DNA of 64,000 nucleotides from Rhodopseudomonas infernalis (GTDB lineage Bacteria; Pseudomonadota; Alphaproteobacteria; Rhizobiales; Xanthobacteraceae), in contig NZ_JAJNAL010000014.1 in NCBI RefSeq assembly GCF_022271405.1, positions 1 through 64,000 of the forward strand, read 5' to 3'. Position 1 is the stretch's first letter; the number at the start of each line of letters is the position of its first letter. The translations under genes were made by a program, and so were the position numbers. Of the stretch, positions 8,466 through 17,796 are shown piece after piece. Under the pieces are notes generated by a model, which saw only the letters and a list, made by a program, of their open reading frames with translations, was not told the origin of the DNA and did no database searches.

Positions 8466-11400
8466 ATGAATCGCGTATCGTGGAGCGTCGAAGGCATCGA
8501 ACCGTCAGTGCGGGAGCGCGCGGAAGCCGCTGCGAAGCGCGCCGGCATGTCGCTCGCGGACTGGATCAACGGTCAGCTCGGCGACTCCGCACCGCAAGGC
8601 GCGGCTGCCCCCACCCATGCGCCTCAAGCTCCGGTCCAGCCCGACACCCAAGCGGCCGCTCCGGAGCTCGAGCCGGGACGCGGTGTGATGTCCGACAAGG
8701 GTGCGCCCGACGTCGCCGAAATTCATCAGCGGCTGGATTCGATCGCCCGGCAGATCGACCAGATTTCCCGTCCGCCGACACGCGGCGAGCCGGTGTCGCG
8801 ACAGCTGAACGACGCGATCTCGCGCCTCGACGCGCGGCTGGCGCGGATCACCGAGCCGAAGCCCGCTCCGCAGCCTGCAGCCCAGCCCGAGCCGGCGCCG
8901 CAATCGCCGACCGAGCGGGTCGAGCGTGCCGCCACCCAGGTCTATCGCAGCTCGCCGCCGCTCGATCCGAACGCGCTCGACCTCGCGATTGCCGAGATCG
9001 CGGCCCGCCAGAGCGAACTCGACGCCCCGGTCGGCCGCGTGCCGTCGCGGCAAGCTCCGCCGATTGCGCCTTCGATCGCCCGGGATATGACCCCGCCGTC
9101 CGGCCCGAACTTCTCGAGCCTGGAGCAGCAGTTGCTCAGGATCACCAGCCAGATCGACGCGCTGCAGCGGCCCGACCAGATCGAGCAATCGATCGCGGCG
9201 TTCCGGACCGAACTCGCCGAAATCCGCCAGACCATCACCGAAGCGATGCCGCGCCGGGCAATCGAAACGCTCGAAGGCGAGGTCAGATCGCTGGCGCAGC
9301 GGCTCGACGACAGCCGCCACGGCAGCATCGACGCCGGCGTGATCGCCGGCATCGAGCGGGCGCTCGGGGAAATCCACGCCGCGCTGCAATCGCTGACGCC
9401 AGCCGAACAGCTTGCCGGTTTCGACGAAGCGATCCGCAATCTCGGCGGCAAGATCGACATGATCGTGCGCAACAGCGACGATCCCGGCACGTTGCAGCAG
9501 CTGGAAAACGCCATCGGGGCGCTGCGCGGCATCGTCTCCAATGTCGCCTCCAACGAGGCCCTCGAGCAGCTCAGCAGCAACGTTCACACCCTCGCCGACA
9601 AGATCGATCAGCTGTCGCAGGTCGACAGCAACACCGTTTCACTCGCGGCGCTCGAGAACCGCATCACCGCGCTGACCGCCGCGCTGGAGAGCCGCGAGCC
9701 GGCCGCCAGCGCTTCGACCGAGCAACTCGAAAGCGCCATGCGGGCGCTGTCGGAACGGCTGGATCACCTGCCGGTCGGCAATGACAATTCGTCGGCCTTC
9801 GCGCATCTCGAACAGCGCGTGACCTTTCTGCTCGAAAGGATGGAGCAGGCCGCCGGCGCGCGCGGCGGCGGCAATCTCGAGCGCGTCGAAGAAGGCCTGC
9901 AGGACATCCTGCGGATGCTCGAGCGCCAGCAGGACAGCTTCAGCCGGATCGCCGATCTCAGCCAGGCGGCGTCCGCGTTCGACAACGGCGCGGTCGAGAC
10001 CATCAAGCGCGAGATTTCCGACATCCGCTTCAGCCAGTCCGAAACCGACCGGCACACCCAGGATTCGCTCGAGGCGGTACACAACACGCTCGGCCACGTC
10101 GTCGACCGGCTGGCGATGATCGAGAGCGATCTGCGCAGCGCCCGCTCGGCGCCGCCGGTCGCCGAGCCCGCCAGGCCGACGACCAAGCCGACAGCCGCAC
10201 CGATCCCTGCGCCGATGCCGGCCGCGATGGCGCCGGCCCCGCAGGTTAAGCTGCCGCCGCGCCCCGAACTGCCGAACCCGGCCGCTGCCATGCCGGCCTT
10301 CGAGGCCGCGCCGCGCGAATTTGCGCCGAGCCGTCCGGCCGAGCCGGCCGTCGCCGAGCCCGCGCCCGCGCCCGCTCCCAGTTCGCGCGCGATCTTCGAC
10401 ATTCTCGATCCGCAGGCGAGCCGCGGCCGCGCGCCCGAGCCGCAGATCACCACGCAGCGGATGCCGCAGGATTCGCTGCCGCCGGATCATCCGCTGGAGC
10501 CGGGCAGCCGGCCGCCGGCCCGCGTCGCCTCGCCGTCCGAACGGATCGCAGCTTCGGAAAGCGCCATCAGCGAACTCGCCGGCTCTGCCAAGCCCGAACC
10601 GGCCAGCAGTTCGAGCTTCATCGCGGCCGCGCGCCGCGCCGCCCAGGCGGCCGCCACCGCGACCACGCAACCGGCCGACAAGGTTAAGGTCAAGCCGCAA
10701 GGCGCCGCCGGCTCCGACGCCGGCAAGCCTGTCACTACGCTCGGCTCCAAGATCCGCTCGCTTCTGGTCGGCGCCAGCGTCGTGGTGATCGTGCTCGGCA
10801 CCTTCAAGCTCGCGATGAACCTGCTCGACAACGACCTTCCGGTCCCGGCCGCGAGCCTGCAAGAACCCGCGCCGCAGGACGGCGGCGCCGACGAGGACGA
10901 CGAGATGCCGGCCGAAACGCCCGCGGCTCCGGCAGCCCCGTCGATGACCTCGCCGACACCGCTGAACCAGCAATCGCTTTTCGGACCAGCGCAGACGCCG
11001 GCCGCCGCGTCGCCGGCGCCGGCGCCGGCGTCGTCCGCCAAGACCGCGTCCGTCGACATCACCGGCGCAATCCCCACGCCGCAGACCTCGGCGCCTCCGC
11101 CGATCACCACGGTCGCGATCCCGGCCGGCGAGACGCTGCCCGAGGCGATCGGCGGTCCGGCGCTGCGCAAGGCCGCGCTGAAGGGCGACGCCGCCGCCGC
11201 CTACGAGGTCGGCAACCGCTTCGCAGAAGGCAAGGGCGTGCCGGCGAATGTCGAGGAGGCCGCCAAATGGTACGGCCGCGCCTCGCAGGCCGGCGTCGTG
11301 CCGGCGATGTTCCGGATGGGGACCCTGAACGAAAAGGGCCTCGGGGTGACCAAGGATCTCGACGCCGCGCGGCGCTACTACGTCCGGGCGGCGGACCGCG

Positions 11401-11822
11401 GCAACGCCAAGGCGATGCATAATCTCGCGGTGCTCGAGGCTGACGGCGGCGGCAAGGGCGCCAACTACAAGAGCGCGGCGGAGTGGTTCCGCAAGGCGGC
11501 CGAACGCGGCGTCCCCGACAGCCAGTTCAACCTCGGAATCCTGTACGCCCGCGGCATCGGCGTCGAACAGAACCTCGCCGAGTCGTTCAAATGGTTCAGC
11601 CTCGCGGCGGCCCAGGGCGACAATGACGCCGGCAAGAAGCGCGACGACGTCGCCAAGCGGCTCGATCCGCAATCGCTGTCGGCCGCCAAACTCGCGGTGC
11701 AGACCTTCATGGTCGAGCCGCAGCCCGACGATGCCGTCAAGGTCGCGACCCCGGCCGGCGGCTGGGACGCGCAGCCCGCGGCGGCCGCCAAGTCGGGCGC
11801 CGGCAAGCGCGCGGCACGCTGA
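8466..11822 (+). CDS. PodJ-like polarity protein: coiled coil, one TM segment, Sel1 repeats
   Basis: This 1118-aa protein starts MNRVSWSVEGIEPSVRERAE. An N-terminal segment (SVRERAEAAAKRAGMSLADW) typical of this family precedes long heptad-rich coiled coils up to about residue 550. A Pro/Ala-rich linker follows, then one transmembrane segment near residues 763-785 (LLVGASVVVIVLGTFKLAM), another Pro-rich linker, and four or so Sel1/TPR-like repeats at about 898-1055 (AYEVGNRFAEGKGVPANVEE, MFRMGTLNEKGLGVTKD, and so on). That layout matches Caulobacter PodJ, which places polar factors, with the Sel1 part periplasmic. The architecture is clear; a polar role here is inference. The open frame begins earlier, at 8271, but lacks a plausible start there. 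Confidence 0.82.
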   Translation: MNRVSWSVEGIEPSVRERAEAAAKRAGMSLADWINGQLGDSAPQGAAAPTHAPQAPVQPDTQAAAPELEPGRGVMSDKGAPDVAEIHQRLDSIARQIDQISRPPTRGEPVSRQLNDAISRLDARLARITEPKPAPQPAAQPEPAPQSPTERVERAATQVYRSSPPLDPNALDLAIAEIAARQSELDAPVGRVPSRQAPPIAPSIARDMTPPSGPNFSSLEQQLLRITSQIDALQRPDQIEQSIAAFRTELAEIRQTITEAMPRRAIETLEGEVRSLAQRLDDSRHGSIDAGVIAGIERALGEIHAALQSLTPAEQLAGFDEAIRNLGGKIDMIVRNSDDPGTLQQLENAIGALRGIVSNVASNEALEQLSSNVHTLADKIDQLSQVDSNTVSLAALENRITALTAALESREPAASASTEQLESAMRALSERLDHLPVGNDNSSAFAHLEQRVTFLLERMEQAAGARGGGNLERVEEGLQDILRMLERQQDSFSRIADLSQAASAFDNGAVETIKREISDIRFSQSETDRHTQDSLEAVHNTLGHVVDRLAMIESDLRSARSAPPVAEPARPTTKPTAAPIPAPMPAAMAPAPQVKLPPRPELPNPAAAMPAFEAAPREFAPSRPAEPAVAEPAPAPAPSSRAIFDILDPQASRGRAPEPQITTQRMPQDSLPPDHPLEPGSRPPARVASPSERIAASESAISELAGSAKPEPASSSSFIAAARRAAQAAATATTQPADKVKVKPQGAAGSDAGKPVTTLGSKIRSLLVGASVVVIVLGTFKLAMNLLDNDLPVPAASLQEPAPQDGGADEDDEMPAETPAAPAAPSMTSPTPLNQQSLFGPAQTPAAASPAPAPASSAKTASVDITGAIPTPQTSAPPPITTVAIPAGETLPEAIGGPALRKAALKGDAAAAYEVGNRFAEGKGVPANVEEAAKWYGRASQAGVVPAMFRMGTLNEKGLGVTKDLDAARRYYVRAADRGNAKAMHNLAVLEADGGGKGANYKSAAEWFRKAAERGVPDSQFNLGILYARGIGVEQNLAESFKWFSLAAAQGDNDAGKKRDDVAKRLDPQSLSAAKLAVQTFMVEPQPDDAVKVATPAGGWDAQPAAAAKSGAGKRAAR

Positions 11823-11990
11823 CCGGATAACCGTTCACCACCGCACCAGGTTCGCGGCGGCGGGAGGCGAAAAACCTCGGCCGTCGCGGATTCTTTAATC
11901 CAAGGTCAGGTTGTTATCGGCTATGCAGGGCTGCCGGACCTCGCGGGTCCGCGCATTCAGCCACAGCGACGAACTCCGAAGCGACCGCGC

Positions 11991-12914
11991 GTGCAGCTTT
12001 ATCTTCCGATCGCAGACCTTCCGGTCAATGTCCTGCTCATCCTGGCGATGGGCGCTGCGGTCGGGTTCGTGTCCGGCATGTTCGGGGTCGGCGGCGGCTT
12101 CCTGATGACGCCGCTGCTGATCTTCATCGGCATCGCGCCGGCCGTCGCGGTCGCCTCCGTCACCAGCCACATGGCGGCGTCGTCGTTCTCGGGCGCGCTG
12201 TCGTATTGGCGGCGGCGGGCGATCGACCCGATGCTCGCCTTCATCCTGTTATGCGGCGGCATCGCCGGGACCGCGCTGGGCGTCTGGTTCTTCGCGCTGA
12301 TGCGCTCGGTCGGGCAGCTCGATCTGATGATCGCGCTGTCCTACGTGGTGCTGCTGACCGCGGTCGGCGGGCTGATGGTGTATGAGGGCATCCGCGCGAT
12401 CCTGCGCAGCCGCCGCGGCCAGGTGCCGCTGGCAGGCCGCACCGGCAACCGCAACTGGATCCACGCGCTGCCGCTGAAGATCCGGTTCAAGCGCTCCAAG
12501 ATGTATCTGTCGGTGATCCCGGTGGTGACGATCGGGCTGCTGATCGGCTTCATCGGCGCCGTGATGGGCGTCGGCGGCGGCTTCATCCTGGTGCCCATGC
12601 TGATCTATCTGCTGCGGGTCCCGACCAGCATGGTGGTGGGCACCTCGATGGTGCTGACGCTGGTGACGATGCTGATCGCCACCGTGCTGCACGCCGCCAC
12701 CAACCACCTGGTCGACGCCGTGCTGGCGCTGATCCTGATGATCGGCGGCGTCACCGGCGCGCAATTCGGCGCCCGCGCCGGCCAGCGCATCCGCGGCGAA
12801 CAGCTGCGGCTGCTGCTCGGCCTCCTGGTGCTGGCGGTCGGCATCCGCTTCGCGGTCGACCTCGGCATCAAGCCGGAGGAATTGTTCACCCTGCGCGAAA
12901 CCGGGCCGAACTGA
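11991..12914 (+). CDS. TSUP (TauE/SafE) family transporter
   Basis: This 307-aa integral membrane protein has about eight hydrophobic segments. Both halves carry the family signature GxxSGxxGxGGG: AVGFVSGMFGVGGGFLMTPL near residue 30 and GFIGAVMGVGGGFILVPM near residue 195. TSUP proteins export or import sulfite, sulfoacetate or related organosulfur anions. The start is GTG 11991. The stop overlaps the ATG of the next gene by one base (TGATG), so the two products are translationally coupled and probably act together at the inner membrane. The substrate is not determinable. Confidence 0.9.
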   Translation: MQLYLPIADLPVNVLLILAMGAAVGFVSGMFGVGGGFLMTPLLIFIGIAPAVAVASVTSHMAASSFSGALSYWRRRAIDPMLAFILLCGGIAGTALGVWFFALMRSVGQLDLMIALSYVVLLTAVGGLMVYEGIRAILRSRRGQVPLAGRTGNRNWIHALPLKIRFKRSKMYLSVIPVVTIGLLIGFIGAVMGVGGGFILVPMLIYLLRVPTSMVVGTSMVLTLVTMLIATVLHAATNHLVDAVLALILMIGGVTGAQFGARAGQRIRGEQLRLLLGLLVLAVGIRFAVDLGIKPEELFTLRETGPN

Positions 12915-13699
12915 TGGGATCCCGGCGCGCACAGCTGTGGGTGATCGCCGCGCTGGCGCTGCTCGCGCTGGCCGGCCCGGCGCGCGCCGAGAAGCTGATC
13001 GTATCGGTCTCCAACGCCCGGGTGACGGTGACGCCGAACTATTCGGGCGGCGAGCTGGTGCTGTTCGGCTCGGTCGAGCGCGACAGCCCGGCGCCGGTCG
13101 AGCCGATGGCCTATGGTCTGGTCGTCACCGTGATCGGTCCGCGCTCCGACATGGTGACGCGGCGCAAGGAGCGCCGCTTCGGGATCTGGATCAACACCGA
13201 TTCCCGGCAGTTTCTGATGGTGCCGAGCTATCTGGCGGTGTTTTCCAACCAGCCGCTGCAGGCGATCGCCGCCCCCGAGGTGCGGCGACGGCAGCAGCTC
13301 GGCATCCGCTACACGCTGCTGACCCAGCGGATCGGCACCGACTATGCGGACGTCGTTTCCGACGATCAGTTCCGCACCGCCTTCGTGCGGCTGCGCGAGG
13401 AGCGCAAGCTCTACGAGGAAGACCCGGCAGCGGTGAAATTCCTCACCCCGACGATGTTCCGCACCGGCATTCCGCTGCCCGCCGAAGTGCCGATCGGCAG
13501 CTACGAGGTGCACATCAAGCTGTTCGGCAACGGCGAACTGCTGACCCAGACCGAGACCTCGTTCGAAATCGCCAAGGTCGGCTTCGAACAATTCGTCGCC
13601 ACCGCCGCCAAGCAGCACGGCATCCTCTACGGCCTGTTCACCGCCCTGATGGCCCTCGCCACCGGCTGGATGGCATCGATCGTGTTTAGGCGGGACTAA
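12914..13699 (+). CDS. PF09608/TIGR02186-type membrane-anchored protein
   Basis: This 261-aa protein has an N-terminal signal sequence (LWVIAALALLALAGPARA, cleavage near residue 26), an extracytoplasmic beta-rich body (VTVTPNYSGGELVLFGSVER) and a C-terminal transmembrane helix (GILYGLFTALMALATGWMAS). This matches the alphaproteobacterial putative transmembrane family PF09608/TIGR02186, whose function is unknown. Its one-base overlap with the TSUP transporter suggests an accessory periplasmic partner for that transporter. Confidence 0.82.
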   Translation: MGSRRAQLWVIAALALLALAGPARAEKLIVSVSNARVTVTPNYSGGELVLFGSVERDSPAPVEPMAYGLVVTVIGPRSDMVTRRKERRFGIWINTDSRQFLMVPSYLAVFSNQPLQAIAAPEVRRRQQLGIRYTLLTQRIGTDYADVVSDDQFRTAFVRLREERKLYEEDPAAVKFLTPTMFRTGIPLPAEVPIGSYEVHIKLFGNGELLTQTETSFEIAKVGFEQFVATAAKQHGILYGLFTALMALATGWMASIVFRRD

Positions 13700-13730
13700 T
13701 CGCGCCCCAAGCACGTCACGCCCCAAACAC

Positions 13731-13870
13731 GTCATTCCGGGGCGCGCGCAACGCGCGCGAACCCGGAATCCCGCCGTTCAGGGCACCCGACAGCGCCGCG
13801 CGTGGCGAACTCTCGACTCAACAACTTCGAGATTCCGGGTTCGCTCGCTTCGCGAGCGCCCCGGAATGAC
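13731..13870. repeat. Palindromic repeat, family D (GTCATTCCGGGGCGCGC/GCGCCCCGGAATGAC)
   Basis: It begins GTCATTCCGGGGCGCGCGC, ends GCGAGCGCCCCGGAATGAC, and contains AACCCGGAATC and GATTCCGGGTTCGC half-palindromes. It lies between the convergent PF09608 and pdeM genes and may terminate both. Further copies are at 27251-27364 and 36917-37014. Confidence 0.8.
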
Positions 13871-13926
13871 TCGTGGAGAGGTGGGCGCGCCGGCGAAAGC
13901 TGAGTGAAGACCTGCGCGTCGATCCG

Positions 13927-14628
13927 TCAGCAGCAGCGCGACGCCGCGATGGCGTGGAGGCGGTGGTCGCCGAGGACGTGGGCGACGAACGCGGCCGAGC
14001 CGAACAGGCGGGCGAAGGCGGCGTCGCGGATGTTGAGGCCGCCGGTGTAGGCGCCGAACGCCGGCATCACCACACGCAGGCCGTCGCCGGCGAAGCAGCG
14101 CCGTTCGACGCTGCGGCCGCGGCGGCTGACGCGGGCTTTCGGATGCAGATGGCCGGCAATTTCGCCGCGCGCGCCGGTCGGCTCGTGGCGGAACGCGATG
14201 TCGCCGATCGTCACTTTGTCCGCGACGCTGCCGCCGAGGTCGCCCGGTAGTTCCGGATCGTGATTGCCGGAGATCCAGATCCAGTCGCGGCGCGCCTGCA
14301 GCGCCGTGAGGATATCGCGATTGGCGGCCGACAGCCGGCCATGCGCGTGCCGATCGTGAAAGCTGTCGCCGAGCGCGATCACGCAGCGCGGATCGAACCG
14401 CGCGATCACTGCACCGAGCCGGCCGAGCGTCGCCACCGTATCGTAAGGCGGCAGCAGCACGCCGCGCATTGCGTAGCTCGAGCCTTTTTCGAGATGCAGA
14501 TCGGACACGATCAGCAGCCGCTCGGCTTCCCAATACAACGCGCCAGACAGGTCGGCCACCATCGCAACATCGGCGACGGTGACGACGGGCACCTCATCCA
14601 GTTCGTTCGAAGCGCGGTCTGCCGGCAA
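13927..14628 (-). CDS. pdeM: Ligase-associated DNA damage response endonuclease PdeM (metallophosphoesterase)
   Basis: This 233-aa calcineurin-like phosphoesterase has all the metal-binding motifs: LIVSDLHLEKG, VIALGDSFHD, ISGNHDPE and AGHLHPKA. PdeM is the phosphoesterase member of the bacterial four-gene set (PdeM, Lhr-like helicase, MBL exonuclease, ATP-dependent ligase) associated with DNA damage response. The helicase gene ends 79 bp upstream on the same strand, so the two likely form an operon. The spacer is a palindromic repeat. Confidence 0.88.
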   Translation of the reverse strand: MPADRASNELDEVPVVTVADVAMVADLSGALYWEAERLLIVSDLHLEKGSSYAMRGVLLPPYDTVATLGRLGAVIARFDPRCVIALGDSFHDRHAHGRLSAANRDILTALQARRDWIWISGNHDPELPGDLGGSVADKVTIGDIAFRHEPTGARGEIAGHLHPKARVSRRGRSVERRCFAGDGLRVVMPAFGAYTGGLNIRDAAFARLFGSAAFVAHVLGDHRLHAIAASRCC

Positions 14629-14640
14629 AACGATCTATCC

Positions 14641-14720
14641 GTAGGATGGGTTGAGCGTAGCGAAACCCATCAATTCAGTGCAGCGCGCGATGGGTTTCGC
14701 TTGCGCTCAACCCATCCTAC
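14641..14720. repeat. Palindromic repeat, family B variant; supplies the helicase stop codon
   Basis: GTAGGATGGGTTGAGCGTAG at the left is mirrored by GCGCTCAACCCATCCTAC at the right. The helicase stop codon (minus strand, 14707-14709) and its last residues (RRMG) are encoded inside the right arm, so insertion of this element probably reset the C-terminus of the helicase. Confidence 0.75.
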
Positions 14721-17463
14721 GCGTTGACGTATCTTCCATCGCCTCGCGCACCAATTCGTCGGCGGCTTCGGCGAGCAGTTCATCGGAGGCTTCGCCGTAC
14801 ACGGCTTCGCGGCCGATTTCCAGCATCACCGGCACCGCCAAAGGCGACACGCGGTCGAGTTCCTTGTGGACGATGTGACCCTTGATTCGCGTCAGCATAT
14901 CACTGAGACGTCGCAAATCGAGCAGCCCTGTGGCGGCGTCGGCACGGGCGGCGCGCAGCAGCACGTGATCGGGCTGGTGTTTGTTCAGTACGTCGTAGAC
15001 CAGGTCGGTCGAGAACAGCACCTGCCGGCGCGATTTTTCCTCGCCGGCGAAGCGCCGCGCGATCAGTCCGGAGATGATCGCTGCGTAGCGAAAGGTGCGC
15101 TTCATCAGCGCCGATTCGGCCAGCCAGGCCTCGAGATCGTCACCCAGCATGTCGGGATCGAACAGCGCGTCGAGGTCGAGCCGGCCCTGCCGGATCATAT
15201 GAGACGTATCGCCCAGCCCCCACACCGCCAGCGCATATTCGTTAGCGACGAAGCCCAGCGGCCGGGCGCGGGCGCGCTCCAGCCGCCGCGTCAGCAGCAT
15301 GCCGAGCGTCTGATGCGCCAGCCTTCCCTCGAACGGATAGCACACCAAATAGTACTTGGCGGCGCGCGGAAACGTCTCGACCACCAGCTCGCTGCGGCCG
15401 GGCACTTTCGACGCCTTGGTCTGCAGCGCCAGCCAGTCGCGCACCTGATCGGGCAATCCCTTCCAGGCGCGCTTGTCGGCCAGCAGCCCGCGGACGCGCT
15501 CGGCCAGATACGTCGACAGCGGAAACTTGCCGCCCATGTAGGATGGCACCCGCGCGTCCTTGTCGGCGGCGCGCGAGACGTAGACCTGATCCTCCATCAT
15601 CGCCTCGTAGCGCACCACTTCGCCGCCGAACACGAAGGTGTCGCCCGGCGTCAGGCCTTCGATGAAGTACTCCTCGATCTGGCCGAGCATCCGTCCGCCA
15701 CGCGCGATCGCGCCGGTGTGGCCGCCGCCTTTCGACCGCGCCGAGCGCACCAGCTTGACCTTCAGCATCGCCTCCTCGACGATGGTGCCGACGTTGAGCC
15801 GATAGGCCTGCCGCACCTTCGGATTGGCGACCCGCCAACGGCCCTGCTTGTCCTGCTTGATGCGGGCGAAGCGTTCGTAGCTCTTCAGCGCGTAGCCGCC
15901 GCTGGCGACGAAATCGAGCGTGTCGTCGAAATCGGCGCGACTGAGATCCGCATAGGGCGCCGCGCTTCTCACTTCACGATACAGATCATCCGCGACAAAC
16001 GGCTCGCCGCAGGCGCAGCCGAGGATGTGCTGCGCCAGCACGTCGAGCGCACCCTTGCGCTGAGGCGGCGTGTCCTGCGCATTCTCGGCGACGGCGTCGA
16101 TCGCGGCGACGCATTCCAGCACTTCGAAGCGATTGGACGGCACCAGCACCGCGCGCGAGGCCTCATCCAGCCGGTGATTGGCGCGGCCGATCCGCTGCAT
16201 CAGCCGCGACGAGCCTTTCGGCGCGCCGACATTCACGACGAGGTCGATGTCGCCCCAGTCGATGCCGAGATCGAGCGACGAGGTACACACCACGCCGCGC
16301 AGCCGACCGGCCGCCATCGCGTCCTCGACCTTGCGGCGCTGCGCGACGTCGAGCGAGCCGTGATGCAGCGCGATCGCCAGATTGTCGTCGTTCATGCGCC
16401 AGAGTTCCTGGAACAGCATCTCGGCCTGGCTGCGGGTGTTGACGAAGACCAGCGTGGTGTTGTTGCCCTTGATCAGGTCATAGATCTCGGCCAGAGCATG
16501 CCGCGCCGAGTGGCCGGCCCACGGCAGGCGCTCCTTGGTATCGAGCATCTCGACGATCGGCTGCACCGCACCGCTGGCGACGACGATGTCGGCCTGACCA
16601 ACAGCCCTCTCTTCTCCCTCTCCCCTTGCGGGAGAGGGGACAAAGGGTTGGGGCACCAGGAAACGCGCGAGTTCGTCCGGATCGGCGACGGTCGCCGACA
16701 GCCCGGTGGCGCGCAGTTGCGGCGCGATCCGCCACAGCCGCGCCAGCCCGAGCGACAGCAGATCGCCGCGCTTCGACGTCACCAGCGCGTGGAGTTCATC
16801 GAGCACGATCCGCCGCAGCGAGCCGAACAGATACGGCGCATCGTCGGACGCAAGCAGCAGCGCGAGCTGTTCGGGCGTGGTGAGCAGGATGTCGGGCGGA
16901 TATTTGCGCTGCCGCGTCCGCCGCGACACCGGGGTGTCGCCGGTGCGGGTCTCGACCCGGATCGGCAGCCCCATCTGGGCGATCGGGAGTTCGAGATTAC
17001 GCGCGATATCGACCGCCAGCGCCTTGAGCGGGGAGATGTAGAGCGTGTGCAGGCCGCCTGGTCGAGGCACGAATCCTTCTCCCCGCGCGCGGGGAGAAGG
17101 TGGCGCGGCAAGCGCAGCTTGCCGTGCCGGATGAGGGGGCGTCTCGGCAGGACGCGCCGCCGCCGACGGCGCGGAGTCATCTGGCCCCTCACCCGACTTG
17201 CCGGCTCCGCCGACAAGTCGACCCCTCCCCGCAGGCGGGGAGAGGTTGGGCAACGCCTCGCTCAGTTCCACCAGCGTCGGCAGGAATCCGGCCAGCGTCT
17301 TGCCGGCGCCGGTCGGCGCGATCAGCAGCGCCGCCCGATCGGCCCGCGCCCGTTCCAGCAACGCGAGCTGATGCGCCCGCGGCGCCCAGCCGCGCTCGGC
17401 GAACCAGCGGCGGAACCGTTCGGGCAGCAGGTCGGAGGACGGGTCGGATTCGGCGAGGCTCAC
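14707..17463 (-). CDS. Ligase-associated DNA damage response DEXH-box helicase (Lhr-like)
   Basis: This 918-aa superfamily 2 helicase has Walker A LIAPTGAGKT at about residues 47-56, the TTPEQLALLLAS motif, Walker B/DEXH LDELHALV at 221-228, GLSATVAD, LVFVNTRSQAEMLF, and RIGRANHRLDEASRAVLVPS, followed by the Lhr winged-helix and DUF4145-like C-terminal part. It is expected to unwind DNA together with PdeM, the exonuclease and the ligase. It is about 80-90 residues longer than expected because two stretches, about residues 73-136 (17058-17247) and 271-288 (16602-16653), are in-frame palindromic repeat sequence; the first splits the Walker A region from motif Ia. Both sit between helicase motifs, so the enzyme may remain active. 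Confidence 0.9.
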   Translation of the reverse strand: MSLAESDPSSDLLPERFRRWFAERGWAPRAHQLALLERARADRAALLIAPTGAGKTLAGFLPTLVELSEALPNLSPPAGRGRLVGGAGKSGEGPDDSAPSAAARPAETPPHPARQAALAAPPSPRARGEGFVPRPGGLHTLYISPLKALAVDIARNLELPIAQMGLPIRVETRTGDTPVSRRTRQRKYPPDILLTTPEQLALLLASDDAPYLFGSLRRIVLDELHALVTSKRGDLLSLGLARLWRIAPQLRATGLSATVADPDELARFLVPQPFVPSPARGEGEERAVGQADIVVASGAVQPIVEMLDTKERLPWAGHSARHALAEIYDLIKGNNTTLVFVNTRSQAEMLFQELWRMNDDNLAIALHHGSLDVAQRRKVEDAMAAGRLRGVVCTSSLDLGIDWGDIDLVVNVGAPKGSSRLMQRIGRANHRLDEASRAVLVPSNRFEVLECVAAIDAVAENAQDTPPQRKGALDVLAQHILGCACGEPFVADDLYREVRSAAPYADLSRADFDDTLDFVASGGYALKSYERFARIKQDKQGRWRVANPKVRQAYRLNVGTIVEEAMLKVKLVRSARSKGGGHTGAIARGGRMLGQIEEYFIEGLTPGDTFVFGGEVVRYEAMMEDQVYVSRAADKDARVPSYMGGKFPLSTYLAERVRGLLADKRAWKGLPDQVRDWLALQTKASKVPGRSELVVETFPRAAKYYLVCYPFEGRLAHQTLGMLLTRRLERARARPLGFVANEYALAVWGLGDTSHMIRQGRLDLDALFDPDMLGDDLEAWLAESALMKRTFRYAAIISGLIARRFAGEEKSRRQVLFSTDLVYDVLNKHQPDHVLLRAARADAATGLLDLRRLSDMLTRIKGHIVHKELDRVSPLAVPVMLEIGREAVYGEASDELLAEAADELVREAMEDTSTRRMG
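16603..16655. repeat. Family A palindromic repeat inside helicase gene (copy 1)
   Basis: CTCCCTCTCCCCTTGCGGGAG followed by GGTTGGGG is embedded in frame in the helicase reading frame, where it encodes about residues 271-288 (FVPSPARGEGEERAVG). The frame is kept and no stop codon is introduced. Confidence 0.8.
17058..17247. repeat. Family A palindromic repeat inside helicase gene (copy 2)
   Basis: Outer arms CTTCTCCCCGCGCGCGGGGAG and CCCCTCCCCGCAGGCGGGGAG flank internal short palindromes (GGCAAGCGCAGCTTGCC, GACTTGCCGGCTCCGCCGAC). The element is translated in frame into an Ala/Pro/Gly-rich insert, about residues 73-136 of the helicase. Confidence 0.82.
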
Positions 17464-17529
17464 CCCGCCAAGCTAGGGATTCGAACCCCGCAGGTCGAGG
17501 TACGGCAATCAAAATGTCCAGCTACGCCC

Positions 17530-17647
17530 GTCATTGCGAGGAGCGAAGCGACGAAGCAATCCAGCTCCCTGCACCGAGCTTCTGGATTGCTTCGCGGAGC
17601 CTGTCATCGGGCGGCGCTTTGCGCCGACCCGGTAGCTCGCAATGACG
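17530..17647. repeat. Palindromic repeat, family E (GTCATTGCGAGGAGC/GCTCGCAATGAC)
   Basis: It begins GTCATTGCGAGGAGCGAAGC and ends GGTAGCTCGCAATGAC, with an inner pair GAAGCAATCCAG/CTGGATTGCTTC. It occupies most of the 332-bp gap between the helicase start and livK. No gene is seen in the rest of that gap apart from the terminator at 17724. Other copies are at 42075-42154 and 46194-46273. Confidence 0.82.
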
Positions 17648-17723
17648 TCGCTTCGCCGGCTCGGCGCAATCTCGCTGCCGTCGTGCGGCTTCGTGCCGGG
17701 CATCGATCCGATGCGGTCGTCCA

Positions 17724-17753
17724 AACGAAAATGGCCGGGACGAGCCCGGCCAT
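17724..17753 (-). terminator. Rho-independent terminator after orphan livK
   Basis: Stem ATGGCCGGG (17731-17739) pairs with CCCGGCCAT (17745-17753) around a 5-nt loop. On the minus strand it is followed by TTTTCGTTT, a plausible uridine tract. It lies 43 bp downstream of the livK stop. Confidence 0.75.
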
Positions 17754-17796
17754 GTCGTAGCTGGTTGACGGACCAGTTTCGGTCGATGTCGCGGAC

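Noticed and set aside
8466-11822. Reading the Pro/Ala-rich stretches of the PodJ-like gene as a pseudogene with frameshifts
   Set aside because: The frame is continuous over 1118 codons, and coiled-coil, TM and Sel1 parts occur in the expected order.
12605-13735. Minus-strand frame of 376 codons across the TSUP and PF09608 genes
   Set aside because: It runs antisense to two recognised genes, and its translation is basic, His/Arg/Gln-rich and unlike known proteins.
17470-17500. A GGGATTCGAACCCC sequence resembling a tRNA T-arm on the minus strand next to the helicase start
   Set aside because: Only the T-loop-like segment matches. No acceptor, D or anticodon arm can be built from the flanking sequence, so it is treated as coincidence or at most a remnant.
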